Shown: positions 46,861 to 59,190, numbered from the stretch's first letter. The stretch: 64,000 bases of DNA from Calliopum simillimum (GCA_951812925.1 OX638370.1:109134897-109198896); one strand, 5' to 3'. Notes: generated by a model from the letters alone, not told the origin. Program-made: numbers and translations.

Positions 46861-48199
46861 TTCTTTATAGTTTCCCACATATATTACGCTCTTATACAAT
46901 GTTCCAAAAATTCAGTTTAAAACCGCGTTTTTGTATTTTTCTTTATTTAATTCTGAAAATTATTTATTGTTTTATGTCATAGTTTATTTATTTATTTTTC
47001 ATACTTATAAATTGGTTATAGCATAGAATCAAACTAGAGCAATGTTAAATATTTGAATGATATGTTCTACAAGTACTAGATTAAAGCTTTCATATCATTT
47101 GTTTTTATCTGCTGGGTGCTACGTTTACTTAAAAGTAGAAACTTTGGGCTAACAAAAATTAATAATGTATGGTCTGCTTACTTTTTTTTTTTAAATGACA
47201 AATAGTTAATATTTTATTATTAGTCTTAGTAATATAAATATCGTATATTTAAGAGTTTTTGCATACATTTTATATCGTATGATAAATCACAATTTTTTCA
47301 CATTTGATATATAATCTCTGTTTCCATTAATTTACTTTAATTATTACAAAGTTAAGCTTCAACCATGTTTTGTACTGATTTTTAATTTTTAGTTTAGCAA
47401 ATGAGGAATCAAATCTTGTTATAATGATGTTGAAAAGCGCATAGGTGCATATGTAGAAATTCGGGCTTTTTTTTATAAAATAAGTTACCAAAACACAAAA
47501 ACACAAAAAAAATGAGCTTGAAATTTTAAATCGAATAGCTGGCGTTTATTTTAACTAACAATTTGAAGAATATCTTACATAAGTTTACTATTTAAAATAT
47601 TTCGGAATCAAGGAATTTACAAAGTTCTTTTTGTAGCGGAAATGGAAATACTTAATAAAATAAAATGACTAACAAGGCATCTTTCGTATAAGTATTTAAT
47701 GAAGTTTTTTTCGTAATTATTAATCTATTTGTAAGACTCGAAAATTTCTGTAAATAAGTAAATGACTTCATGCTCCATAACAAATTAACAAGATTAGTTT
47801 TTGCGTTAAATTCTTATTTATAAGCAATGTTATGTTATTTATTAAAAAAAAATCTAAAAGTCGCTTTTGACTTTATTATATTTGTTTCTAATATATATCT
47901 TTACATATTACGTACATATTTATAAATAACAATTAATAAAAATTTAAACAATGCACTCTTTATAATTAAAAAATGTTCACACTAATTTTAATCTATGTAG
48001 TAATTTTTTATTATTGCTTTGATGTATTTTGTTTTTTGTAATTTAAAAAAAAAAGTTTTCTATTTTTTTCTTTCTTTCTTTCTTAATTTTTTGAAACCAA
48101 ACGCGTTTCGGTTTCAAATATTTTTGCCTCATCAATGTAACCCATTGTATTAACTATAAATCACTCACATTCACTCATCATCGTAGTTATACTTTTCAA

Positions 48200-51100
48200 C
48201 TACATTTCCATAAATTTCTCCACTAAATGCTCGGCACTCCATGCGGTTGTAACTGGTATTTCCACCAACGGCGTTGTCGTCGGTGTAGTTGCAGTACCAT
48301 TTACTGTTTTTGTACTTGTTGTTGGTACGGCACGATTCATTAAATATTTGGCGCGCAGCTCATCAGAGGCACGTTGAAATTCACCATCCTCATCGATGAG
48401 AGCTTTTGTGAAGAATTCCGCAAAAAGACGTCCCATATATTGCTCCTTGCTCGATGGCCACCAGCCTTCAAGGAAACCGATATGTCCACCACGTGCGGTT
48501 ATAACAATGGCAACATGTGTGCAATTTTCGGCGGCTTTGATGGGTATAGCTATATGTTTATATAAAAAAACAAGTATAAGTTTATTAGGGAAGCTTTGCT
48601 TAAAGGGTTCAAGTTTAAGTCACAAAGACGGTCAACATAAAGCGACCGAAAAATACGTAGACTCATTTTCTTGCACAATACTAGCAAACCGAAAAGAACC
48701 AAATTTGAATTTATAAGTTTTTACTTTTTTTTCTAAGAAATATGTTATTTCAAGTGCCGAACTTTAATTTGAATTATTATTCTTATCACTCTCAGAAACG
48801 TAATTGTATTTCAAGAAAGACGACTGTTGTATTTTCATTCATTTCGCATTACAATGATACCAACGTAAAATAAAATAAAAAAAAATAAAAATGGCACCCA
48901 ACGTGGGATCCCCAGATTATATTTTATTTTAGATTTATGTTAATGAGTATCTGTCGATCAAGGATGGGAGGGCATTACGAGACAAAACACATCTCGTCTC
49001 ATACAGATCTATAAGGCAACAACGGCAAACTTTCCTATCTAACCCTCTCTACATTTTCGTTTCCTCTATCTCCGTAACTATCTCTGTGTTTGTCTGTCAT
49101 ATAAATGCGCTTTTGTCCAGCATGCAATAATTTATTTTATATTTAACACCTTTGCAATATCATAGCGACAAGAAGCAAGACCCACCCCCATTTGCCGACG
49201 AGCCAGAGCCGGAAACTGTGCGTGCTTCCGCAACCCACCACTTGGCCAAAATAAAATCGGTATTGCTAAGATCGTTGCATAAGGAAAAGGAAATCCAAGA
49301 ATCGGGAAAATCGTGGCAAGAGATCAAAGTCATCGCAAGGGATCGTGACAAATGGAGAGATTTCATATTGGCCCTATGCTCCTCCTAGGAGTTAAAGGAG
49401 AATACATACATACAAGATCGTTGCATGCTACAAATGAAAATACGATAGTCGAAATACAACTACGATGGTAAGGGTGATGTTACGTTCTTCAAAAGCTCTA
49501 AAAAACAAAAAGTTTTTGTTGTTCTTTGGGTCCCAAGTTTATGGAAAAGTCTTGGTTATCAAGATATGTGTCGATAAATATCAAAACTGCCTAAGTCCCT
49601 CTCTGATATGTAGGCAAAACAAAATAAATTTCATTGAATTGATTTTAATCTTATTTTATTTTGCATTCATATCGTAGAGGGACTTAGGCATTTTGATATT
49701 TAACGACACATATGTACAAAGTCGAAATGTGAGGCATTACTCTAATAGTAGTAACATTTCAGCCATTATACCTTCTAATGGTTGAAATGGATCATCAGCA
49801 GCGCTGAGGCACAATAATGGTACAGAAATATGATCCAATTTGTTATGTAATGTTGCGTCTGTATAATAGTCATCAACGTGAGCATAACCAAATTGCTTGG
49901 ACGTAAAGGCAGCATCGAACTCTTTGATAGTTTTACACTATTTAGAAATACAAAAAAATAATGTTTGTATTAATTTCGAAATAAAATGTACTTATATAAT
50001 CAACTCACCGCCAATATGTGATCCATATCAATATCTGTTTCTTTATAAATTTCGCAATTTCTAACTGTGCGACATAGACTGCTAGCAAGATGCCTACCCA
50101 ATAGACTGTTGAGTATTGGCTTCTCAATGCTGGCGACACCTAAAAATAATAACAAAATATGTGAAGACTTTATATTGATTTTGTTAACATTGCCGCATCA
50201 TATTTGAGCCGTTCAAAATGAAAATGGTGCAACTCCAAAACGAGGCAAAAGTAATGTCATATAAATTATGTGCCATCATGATCGGTTATATGGTCGATAT
50301 CATTTTTTCAACTTAGCTTCAACAATTCCATATCATCAAGTAAACTTTTCGTGAAAACAGAAATCAATTTTATTCATCCCTAACAAAATGTCAGCCAATT
50401 AATATTATGACATTACTTTTGTTTCATTTTGGAGTTGCACCATTGTCATTTTGAACGGCTCATTTATAAATTTTTACTGCTTACCCTTGTGTACATCCCA
50501 GGGTACTGATATAATTTTTGCAGCACATAGATGTTGACGTGCTTCTTCAGATTTCCGTGCCAAATAGTTGCCTTTAAGTTATAAAATTTAATTAAACTTT
50601 ATACATTCGAGTACTTACATATCAAATGATTTCCAATTCGATTTACCTAATATCAAACCGCCCATTGAGATACCAGTTGCTCCCAATTTAACATTTGGTG
50701 GGATAACTTTCCGTACATGCTGCACCACCTCAGTGAGATCTTCATAATTTGAGGCACAATAGAGTCTAGGTGTTTTTAATTCGATACCGCCAAGGCCACG
50801 ATTATTGAATACAACCACACGAATTCCTGCATTATTGGCAGCAATGACCAAGCATTTAATGTACTCGGCCTGTGATTCACCTAGGATATACAAATTGAGT
50901 ATCCAGCTCAACTAACATCTAAATGCACAGTAAATATTTACCTGTTAAACCAGGCAATATCAATATGCATGGTGCATTTTCTGCACAGCTTTCTTCCATC
51001 CAATCCAGGGCAACTTCTCCACCATCTTTAAGGCTTAAAATTTCTCTAAAATTTTGGAGTTAACTTTTAGTTAAAATATGTACGAATGTGAAAATTGAAT

Positions 51101-52600
51101 TTACCTTCTGTAGTTAAGTTTGGGAATGACCTGTGATCTTATAATACTAGCAAAAACAGTTTGTGCACGACTTTCCACACACCAAAATGTTGGCCAAAAT
51201 TTCATTTCTAATGTGGGCATATTCTTAACGAGAAACTCCTTAAATGGTCCATCGGAACAGGCAAGAATTGGACGCTGAAAATTTTTTGAAGTTTTATATA
51301 TCAATACAAGCAAAAATAATAAAATTCTTATTATAATTACATGTATGTTTTCAACCTACACAGAGTTCTTGCAATATAACCCAACAAACCAAATGTTCCG
51401 CTTTTTTCTGAGTTCAGACTTTTTCGGAACAAGTTCGAAACTGTTTAGAGTTTTCGTTACGAATTCGTAACTATATCGTAAAGATTTTTTTAAACAATTT
51501 TTCAAACTTTTTTTCTTGTTTCCAACAATTTTGTTTGAAAGACTTCGACCTCGGCTACCCCCTATTTACCTTGCATTTAATATTTATTATACCCTCCACC
51601 CAGGGTATATTCACTTTGTGCTTCCGTTTGTAACGCAGAGGAGGAGGCGTGGCAGATATAAAAAATTATATATATTCTTGATTAGCGTCACCTCCTGAGC
51701 CATGTCCGTCTGTTTGGCTGGGTGTGCGTGGAAAACTGAGCAACATAATTCAATGAAATTTGGTATTCTGCCTCCGTCCATTCCAAATCAAATCAACCTT
51801 TTTTCAAATCGCTTGACCAATTCCTTCCTCATTTTGGTAAGTGTTTGGTAGACACAATATTTATTCTTATAACAAGTTTCATAACGATTGCTGCTGTAGC
51901 TACAGAGATATATAATTTTAAGTGTATTTTTTGCAAAGTTTAATAGATTTGGAAAAAGGTTAATTGTTGGAAAAAGTTGAATTTGATTTAGAAGAAGTTG
52001 AATTTGATTTAAAAAAGGGTTAATTTGATTTGGTTTGGAATTCAAACCTATTATGCTTTAGCAGACTTAAGTTGTTTTTCCTTTTTTCCACAGAACTATA
52101 AAAGTTTAAAAATGGACTTCGAACAAATTTGTGTGCTTAAATTTTCCTCTGCTGAAATTTATTATATTGATTATAGAAACTTTATAAATTACATATATGC
52201 AACACTAAGGTCATATAACACAATACTTTTGATTTTTGGCAAGGACCGTCAAATTTACGTCGCCTGTCTGGTCGCGCTTGTAAGAATGCTAGCATGAAAT
52301 TTCGGAAACTAATGATTTGTTCCTAAAGCAACTTTTGTCTTGAAACTCCTACGTAAAATAAACATACCTAAGTAAGTATATATTTATATATTTATACCGA
52401 TGCAAATCATTGAACAAAAATTAAGTCAATTTGTAAATGGTTCATGTAAAACAAACAAAAATGTTTCATAAATTTAGTAAATATGTGTTGCTTACCTTGA
52501 CCACTTGTATCAAATAATATACTACATATGATACTATTCCAAAGGCAAGAACATGCCAACGTGGCAAATTCGATAAATAACAATACATGGAGTACAGCAT
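48200..52600 (-). CDS. Hydr1: ABHD1/ABHD3-type alpha/beta hydrolase, eight exons
   Basis: Membrane-anchored lipase-like hydrolase; ABHD3 relatives cleave phospholipids. Exons are 52600-52496, 51274-51105, 51045-50942, 50880-50647, 50571-50485, 50139-50009, 49937-49772 and 48549-48200; all phases agree, giving 448 residues. Exon 1 encodes a hydrophobic anchor ('WHVLAFGIVSYVVYYLIQ'). The catalytic triad is readable: Ser198 in 'GISMGG', Asp325 or 326 in 'LSAADDPF' and His355 in 'ARGGHIGFLEG'. The oxyanion-side 'LPGLTGESQ' lies at about 122-130. The C-terminal 60 residues are Thr/Pro-rich and probably disordered. Intron 7 holds a LINE end and an LTR-like fragment. The symbol is tentative, based on family and on adjacency to alicorn; the enzymatic class is firm. 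Confidence 0.93.
48892..48909 (+). mobile_element. Possible LTR-retroelement primer-binding site
   Basis: TGGCACCCAACGTGGGAT differs at three of 18 positions from TGGCGCCCAACGTGGGGC, the known site complementary to lysine tRNA 1,2. It is preceded by an A/T-rich run such as may end an LTR. About 170 bases further on are a TATA-like 'catataaatgcgc' and 'aataatttatttta'. No gag or pol reading frame is convincing, so at most a short relic. Confidence 0.4.
49285..49416 (+). mobile_element. Non-LTR retrotransposon 3' end, second copy
   Basis: It encodes 'EIQESGKSWQEIKVIARDRD' followed by 'KWRDFILALCSS'. It ends in the same 'aggagttaaaggagaatac' and CATA tail as the copy at 9755-10150. It is truncated just upstream of this point and lies in intron 7 of the ABHD gene, antisense to it. 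Confidence 0.8.
49564..49712. mobile_element. 149-bp palindromic MITE
   Basis: 'aaatatcaaaactgcctaag' and 'ccctctctgatatg' return inverted as 'cttaggcattttgatattta' and 'catatcgtagaggg'. The centre is 'ataaatttcattgaatt'. A second member, split by two insertions, lies at 59165-60222. Confidence 0.8.
50205..50463. mobile_element. 259-bp palindromic MITE in ABHD intron 5
   Basis: The ends TGAGCCGTTCAAAATGA and their inverse continue into 'ggtgcaactccaaaacgag' and 'caaaagtaatgtcata' on both sides, an arm of about 55 bases. A related fragment ('ccaaaacgagacaaaagtaatgtcata' in the reverse direction) lies near 29,730-29,760. Confidence 0.78.
51588..51790 (+). repeat. Dispersed repeat family R, second forward copy
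   Basis: Matches 31862-32070 ('gtatattcactt', 'cttccgtttgtaacgcagag', 'catgtccgtctgt') and is truncated on the right. It lies in ABHD intron 1. Confidence 0.7.
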
Positions 52601-53339
52601 TTTGAATAACAGCTTTTGACGATGTTGAAGAAAAATCGATACTAAAACTTACTTGGAGAAATCTGTAAAGAAGAAAAAAAGGAAAACATTACTCATGTAA
52701 CTAACATTACTATTTTTAAGTGAATTTTTTCCATTCAAACCATTATTTTATGGTCACTTGAGACCTGAAATATCATTTTGTGTTTTTCACTAAGAAAATA
52801 GTATGTTATTTGGTAACTATTAACAACTTTGTATATATATGATTGACCTATAGAAATTGGTATGAAATAATTTTTTATTTTTTGTTTTCGTATATGGTCC
52901 CGCGCTTATACGTATACATACACCTTTTGCAAGAGTTTATTAGTTTTCGACAATGGCTCATCGGTTTTAAAATTGAAAACATTACAACGTTAATGTTACT
53001 TTGTAATGTTTTTCCTTAAATGACTGTACTCACTTGCAGTCTATAAATAATCGCTACAATTTAGTTGGTCGATGAATCATTTCAAAGGTTAATAGATTTT
53101 GCAGACCTACATACATTTAAGTTAATTACAAGTATTGTCACAAGTTAAATTTATTGGATAGAATTGCTTTACTCTTTGATATTTAAATATCAATCACAAT
53201 CTATTTAAATCTGTTTCAGCTTACAGTCTGCTTAACAAGAATAGAATAACATCAAAATGATGTGAAATCACCAATAACTTCATAAATCTAGCAACTTAAT
53301 AGTATCGCCGATGGCCAAATTTTGGCCATTCATCTAAAG
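52601..53339. other. Upstream region of the ABHD gene
   Basis: 5' UTR and promoter DNA of the ABHD gene are expected here. On the - strand, 'ttctttacag' near 52670 could be a leader splice acceptor, but no upstream exon can be fixed. Otherwise AT-rich with no ORF. Confidence 0.4.
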
Positions 53340-53573
53340 ATAGATCCAAAATATCTATAGAAGTCCAATAGTATCGAAAAACATCCAAAATATCAGTAAA
53401 AGTCCAAAAGTATTGAAAAACATCTAAATATTGGTAAAAGTTCAAAAGTATTGAAAAGCATCCAAAATATCTGTAAGTCCAAAAGTATCGAGACCAAAAT
53501 TATCGAGTCCAAAAGTATCGAAAAGCATCCAAAATGTCTGTAAAAGTTTAAATGTATCGAAAAAACAAAAGTA

Positions 53574-54860
53574 TTGGGTGTACAACTTAAAAACCGGAAT
53601 TTGACGGTGGATGTCCGTACTAACAAATAAAGTGAAAGCTCGAACTTTATATATATTTCATTTTGAAGGTACATTTGACAGCTGTCAAAATCAGTCAACA
53701 AAACAATTTTATATTGTGTGCATCATTATTATTTTTCACGATGAATAACTTCGAGAATTCGAGAAAAAGACAGCATTTGCGGGAGGTTCTGTTGGGTAAT
53801 TTTTTTGCAAAGAAAACTGCTGCGGAAAGTCATAGTTTGCTTGTAGAAGTTAATGGCGACGATGCTTTAGGAAAAACACAGTGTTTTGAATGGTTTAAAC
53901 GCTTCAAAAGTGCCGATTTTGACATCAAAGACAAAGAACGCCCAGGACAGCCAAAAAAGTATGAAGACGAAGAATTAGAGAAGCTACTCGATGAGGATTC
54001 GTGTCAAACACAAGACGAGCTTGCCAAATCGTTGGGAGTGACTTAGCAAGCCATTTCGAAACGTTTGAAAGCCGCCGGATACATTCAAAAGCAAGGTAAT
54101 TGGGTCCCCTATGAGTTGAAGCCGAGAGACGTTGAACGGCGCTTCTGTATGTCTGAAATGCTGCTTGAGCGCCATAAAAACAAATCATTTTTGCATCGGA
54201 TTGTGACTGGGGATGAAAACTGGATCCATTATGACAATCCCAAGCGCAAAAAGTCACACGTGAAACCCGGCCAACCAGCCAAATCAACCTCGAAGCCAAA
54301 TATCCATGGCGCCAAGGTTATGCTGTGTATTTGGTGGGATCAGAAGGGGCCGTTATATTATGAGTTGTTGAAATCGGGCCAGACAATCACAGGTGACCTG
54401 TACCGAACACAATTAATACGTTTGAAGCGTGCCATCATCGAAAAACGCCCGGAAAATGCGACCAGACACGAAGCAATAATTTTTCATCATGACAACGCTC
54501 GGCCGCATGTTGCAAGACCCGTGAAAAACTATTTGGAAAATAGTGGATGGGAAGTTTTGGCTCACCCGCCTTATAGTCCGGACCTTGCTCCGTCTGACTT
54601 TCATTTATTTCGCTCGATGCAAAACGCCCTTACCGGAATACGCTTCACATCAGAGCAAGGCATCCGAAATTGGATAGATTCATTTTTGGCCGCCAAGCCG
54701 GCGCAATTTTTTTGGGATGGAATTCATAAATTGCCTGAAAGATGGGGAAATGTTGTAGCTTCCAATGGACAATACTTTGAATAAAATATATTGTAACATT
54801 TTTCCACAATAAAGCATCAAATTTCGCTAAAAAATTCCGGTTTTTAAGTTGTACACCCAA
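53574..54860 (+). mobile_element. Mariner transposon, full length, 1,287 bp
   Basis: Perfect inverted ends TTGGGTGTACAACTTAAAAA, identical over about 28 bases, are flanked by TA (53572-53573, 54861-54862). The length is typical of a complete mariner. Only one inactivating change is visible in the transposase. The near-intact state implies recent activity of this family in the lineage. Confidence 0.95.
53741..54784 (+). pseudogene. Mariner transposase with one nonsense codon
   Basis: A single frame of 347 codons plus a final stop, open throughout except for TAG at 54044-54046 (codon 102), where related transposases have Gln. The N-terminal helix-turn-helix half precedes the stop. After it come 'GNWVPYELKPRDVE', 'IVTGDENWIHYDN' (first Asp), 'IFHHDNARPHVA' (second Asp) and 'PYSPDLAPSDFHLF' (third Asp). 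The DD34D spacing and the family motifs place it with mariners near the mauritiana group. Without read-through only a 101-residue DNA-binding fragment would be made. Confidence 0.93.
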
Positions 54861-55265
54861 TATAGAAAGTATCGAAACACATCTTAAATATCGGTTCAAG
54901 CTCAGAACTATCGATTAAAGTCAAAAAGTATCGAAAATATCTTACATATCGGTAACAGCCCAGAACTATCGAACAGCATCCAAAATATCGGTAAAACTCT
55001 AAAAATTCCAAAAGTATCGAAAAACATCTAAAATATCGGTGCAGCCCAGAACTATCGAAAAACAGCCAAAATATCGTCAAAAAGTATCGAAAAGCATCTT
55101 TAATATCGATAAAAGTATTGAAAAACATTCAAAATATCGGCACAAGTCCAAAATTATCGAAAAACATCTAAAATTTAGGTAAAAGCCCAGAACTATCGAA
55201 AAACATTCAAAATATTAGTAAAAGACGTAAAGTATCGACAAATATTCAAAATATCGGTGCAGAAC

Positions 55266-56400
55266 GTCGACAGAATGCAATAAAATTGAAAGTTACTTAA
55301 CTGATTATTTTTTGTATAAAAGGAAATCTATGTATGCTTAACAATTGCTTGCAATCACAATTCCTCTTAATTAAATAAAAATCAATCACAAACGTTGAAT
55401 ATTCAAATACTTAATTCTGCAATATTTAAAAAACTTACTAATTACGTGTAAGAACTCGTAAGCCTTTAGGTCAAACACAATTTAAATTTTATTTAGATCA
55501 ATTTAACTCTCAAAACTAAAAAACTAAAGCCAATTGTAAAGAATTTATATTATGCGAATACAAGAGTACCTATTTCTATTTTCAATTGTTCACTCAAAAA
55601 TTCCACTTGAAAATATTTTACAATCAAGTGTTTTTGTCGCGACATTATTATATACATAAGTAGGTTTGTTGTAATACTTAGTTTAGGTAACCACACAAGC
55701 GGGGGCCAATTTGGGGGAGTGATTATAGAAATTTTTTGATTGGAATCTACAGATTATGGAAACAATATTAAAATTACAATTTTTATTTAAATTCAATCAA
55801 CCGTTAATACCAAAGATTGATATTTTTGAAAACTTACAAATAAATTAATATATAAGTATCTGCTTTATACGAATAAAGTTGTTTTTCCTTTCGGATCATT
55901 TTCCATTATATTCATGGAATGAAGGTCAATTTAACAATAACAGATTTTTGTTATTTTCCACAACTAAGTAACACATCGGATGAGGAGTGCACGGTCTGAC
56001 AGACAGATGGAGTCACAAATACAGAATGTTTACAATTTTACATGAAAATTTTAGCATACTAAAGTTTCTTTTAAAGTGAGGTTTGGTCTTTTTCGAGACC
56101 AAGACCAAGACTATGATACCAATATACATAATTTCGAGACAGCAATGGAATTTTTTTAAGACCAAGACTTAATGACCTAGACCCAGATCAAGACGCAATG
56201 TCCAAGACATAAGTCGATGAAAACGATGATTAAAATGAAAGAATTCCATTTCGAATTGCTTCCCCACCCATGCTTTTCTACAGATTTGGATGCCAGTGAC
56301 TTTTACCTGTACCCAGACCTATAAAAATGCTCACTGGAAATAGATTTGGCTTAAGTAAGGAGTTTATCTCCCAAAAAAAAGCCTATTTTCTACAAGAGTA
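55266..56400. other. Intergenic, with a hAT-MITE relic
   Basis: No gene. 56084-56215 has 'gagaccaagaccaagac' and 'aagaccaagacttaatga', matching the interior of the hAT-like element at 3720-4059 but without its ends. Confidence 0.55.
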
Positions 56401-57133
56401 GGCTGCTATATATATTTCTGACCTAGGCAACACTAATGTCAATAGCTAAAATCTGGTAACACCATAATAAAGTTTGAAATTTTTTAGCATAAACGTACTC
56501 GGAACGTTTTGACGTACGACCATCATTTGTGTTGTTTACAGTGACTTGAAAAAATCAATTTGGCAAAAAAATGGAATTAACTCGTGAACATTTTCGTGCG
56601 ATCATTTTTCACAACTTTCGACGTGGATTATCATGACAAGAGTGCATCGATGAACTTAAATCTTTGTATGGTGATAAAGCACCATCCTATAGCACTGTGA
56701 AAAACTGGTTTAATGAATTCAATCGTGGCCGACGCTCGCTCAAAGACGAATTCCGCGAAGGTTGTCCAAAAACGTCTGTTGTGCCAGAGAACATTGATGC
56801 CGTGCGTGAACTAATAATGCAAAATCGTCATGTGACATACCGTGAGATAGAGGCATCCTTGGGCATTAGTTCTACTCCAATACATTCGATTTTGCATGAA
56901 CACTTAGTTGTAAAAACGTTTGTTCTTGTTGGAAACCCCATAATTTATCAATCGCTTAAATTATCAATAGAAAAATAAATTTTCTTAACTCACTGTTAAC
57001 AAAACAAATAACACTTGTACATCAAAACGTTATGAGTACGTTTATGCTAAAAAATGTCAAACTTTATTGTGGTGCTGCCAGATTTTAGCTATTGACATTA
57101 GTGTTGCCTAGGCCAGAAAATTATATAGCAGCC
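56401..57133 (+). mobile_element. Deleted mariner with about 115-bp inverted repeats
   Basis: The ends GGCTGCTATATA are followed by 'cctaggcaacactaatgtca', 'tagctaaaatctgg' and 'tagcataaacgtactc', all present inverted at the right end. The match runs about 115 bases at roughly nine in ten. TA precedes the left end; the right flank reads CA, probably mutated. The element has lost the catalytic two thirds of its transposase. Confidence 0.85.
56571..56992 (+). pseudogene. Transposase fragment of the deleted mariner
   Basis: Begins MELTREHFRAIIFHNFRRGL, then TGA at 56634-56636 (codon 22). It then continues in frame through 'SYSTVKNWFNEFNRGRRSL' and 'REIEASLGISSTPIHSILHE', the helix-turn-helix domain of a mariner. 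A frameshift near 56917 is followed by a remnant reading 'KPHNLSIA' in the shifted frame. The DDD catalytic domain is absent. Unlike the copy at 53.6 kb in sequence, so a different mariner lineage. Confidence 0.85.
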
Positions 57134-59164
57134 CACGTATCGAAATACTGTGCACCAATTTTTAGAAAATTAAAAGGAAACTATAAAAGTTTATGTGTAA
57201 AAATAGCTATCAGTTTTAAAATAACCATCGTTTGAAAACTTATTTTGGACTTTGAAAAAAAAAAAAATTGGAGTTAGGACTATTGCGCTCTAAGGTATCG
57301 ATATAATTTTCTATAAATTTGATAAAGAATTCAAAAACATATTACACTAACTTTAGCCCATCGAGTCCCCTTTAAATTTTAAATTGAGCGAATTAAGACA
57401 TCATGACAACAATAAAAACAAAACGCATATATTTATCTGGCACAGCATGACGTAAAAAAAGCTAAGACTTACAAAAAATTTTACCCGATGGGGGTCTAAA
57501 ATGTATCCCTGAAAAAAATGATTTTCTGGCTTGTTTTCAAAGGGGTTTACCCTGAAGTTTTAGAAATAAAGTTTTATGGGAAACTTTTAGCTAATTGTAT
57601 CAGCTTTCTAAAATAGCATTTGGTTTATAAGGCCTAAAAGGATTTCGTGAAGTTCTGGAGCTTTAAAGTTGATATTTTAATTTTTTTTTTTGACTTTGGC
57701 GGCCATTTTAGTATGAAAAACGTCTAATGAACATGCACTTTTATATTTTTTTTGAATTCTCGTTAAATTTTCTTCAATTCGGTAGTGCATATGTCATACC
57801 TATTTTTTAATTTGAGGTCAGAAAAAAATACTTTTCAATTTAGTCAAATTTCTGGTTTCGTAGTCTAAGTGGAACAAGACCCTAACTTTCGTCATACACC
57901 TTTTTCCATATTTAGCAGATTTGAAATGCATGATAATTCAATTTCAAGGCCGAATATTTGCAGTGTGTAAAAATATAAATTTACTTGACTCGGTTTCAGC
58001 AGCTCTACAACAATAAACCCTTTAGTGATGTACTGAGACAGACTACACAATTGGACTTGGTGTTCTTATGAGATAATCGCCAATAAAAAACATTTTCCTT
58101 ATCTTTATCTGCCGCTATTTATTTTTTATTTTTAAGATTTGCTCATTCACTTTAATTGGATCTTGAACTCAAGTGTGCTGCTTTGTTTTTGTTGTATTTC
58201 TTGTTTCAGATTAGTTCATAAAATTTTTATTCTACCAAAAAAAAAAGACACATTTTTAAGTATTTTACTAATTATTATTATATTGTTAAATCAATTTTAG
58301 ATTTTTATGTTTTTAAATAATAAGTATTTTGATTTATTTATTTAAACGAATAAGTTTCTGACCGATATTTTTAGTATATATTTACATGTGTTAGTTCGCG
58401 TATAAATTATATGGCGTCTTTCATTCACAACACTTAGACTACGTAATCCACTACAGCTGATCGCCTTAACTGCGCGCTAACAAAAATTTTTTTATTCTGA
58501 ACCAGAAAAAATGCTCGCCGACACGCTCTTTTATGTGGCTGAACTACGAGAACCAACTATTATGGTTGTTTTTATCAGAAAAGAGAGTAAAATGGACGCT
58601 ATTTGTAGTTGTTAAACAATGTAAAGGGTGTTTCTATTTTGGGCTTCAGACTTTAAAATTGCATCAAACATATAAAAACTACCCGAATGAGTTATTTTTT
58701 ATTTAGATATTTTTTACGCAAAAAAAATGAAAAAATATTTCGTGCATATGGGCACCATGGAAGCATCTCAGGAACTGCATTAAATAGAATTTTCGGCTTG
58801 ATGTTACATTCGGTTCACAGATCGCACTAAACATTACATTTTTGGGACAATTTGCTAATTTGCAACAAATTTGTAAATAATTATATCTGTGGCAAATTTT
58901 TTATCGAAAACGTTGTAGCGTTACTCATGAGGCGTGCCACCACCCTTGATTTGACATTTATCTCACATCTCTTATCTCACAAGCCAGAAGAGATATTTTG
59001 ACGAGTGCTGCTTATCAATAGCTTGTAATAAACGAAAAGTGGACGGTAAGCCCACTTTTTAACATTTGAAATTTTAGTTCGATATTACTCGAAAACGGCT
59101 CCAACAGTATTGATGAAAATTTAGGAAATTTTACCTCTTAAAACAAGGATTAATGTGTGATGTG
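57134..59164. other. Intergenic, no gene seen
   Basis: AT-rich. 57,400-57,900 includes phrases such as 'ggcggccattttagtatgaa' of the sort seen inside DNA-transposon relics, but no ends were found. Nothing else is supportable. Confidence 0.45.
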
Positions 59165-59190
59165 TGTAGTTAAATATCAAAACTGCCTAA

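Larger units (their letters stand above)
43875..48199. other. Repeat-rich space between alicorn and the ABHD gene
   Basis: About 4.3 kb with no host coding sequence. It contains, in order, a fold-back MITE end (about 44447-44540), a GTTACTC MITE (44745-45145), a short palindrome (45606-45714), the other fold-back end ('attgaaattacacggattac' to 'ggaacaggcc', about 46095-46131) and a duplicated 300-bp unit (46305-46860). 46861-48199 is very AT-rich and featureless. Confidence 0.6.
53340..55265. repeat. Minisatellite with a 'AAAAGTCCAAAAGTATCG' core
   Basis: Diverged units of about 39 bp, containing 'gtatcgaaaaacatccaaaa' and 'tatcggtaaaagtcc', run from 53340 to 53573. They continue from 54861 to 55265. 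The mariner element (53574-54860) has inserted into the array, which was about 640 bp long before insertion. Units also occur shortened by whole motifs. Confidence 0.85.

Noticed and set aside
53340..53573. Regularly spaced repeats as a CRISPR array
   Set aside because: Units are contiguous diverged minisatellite repeats with no unique spacers, in an insect nuclear genome.
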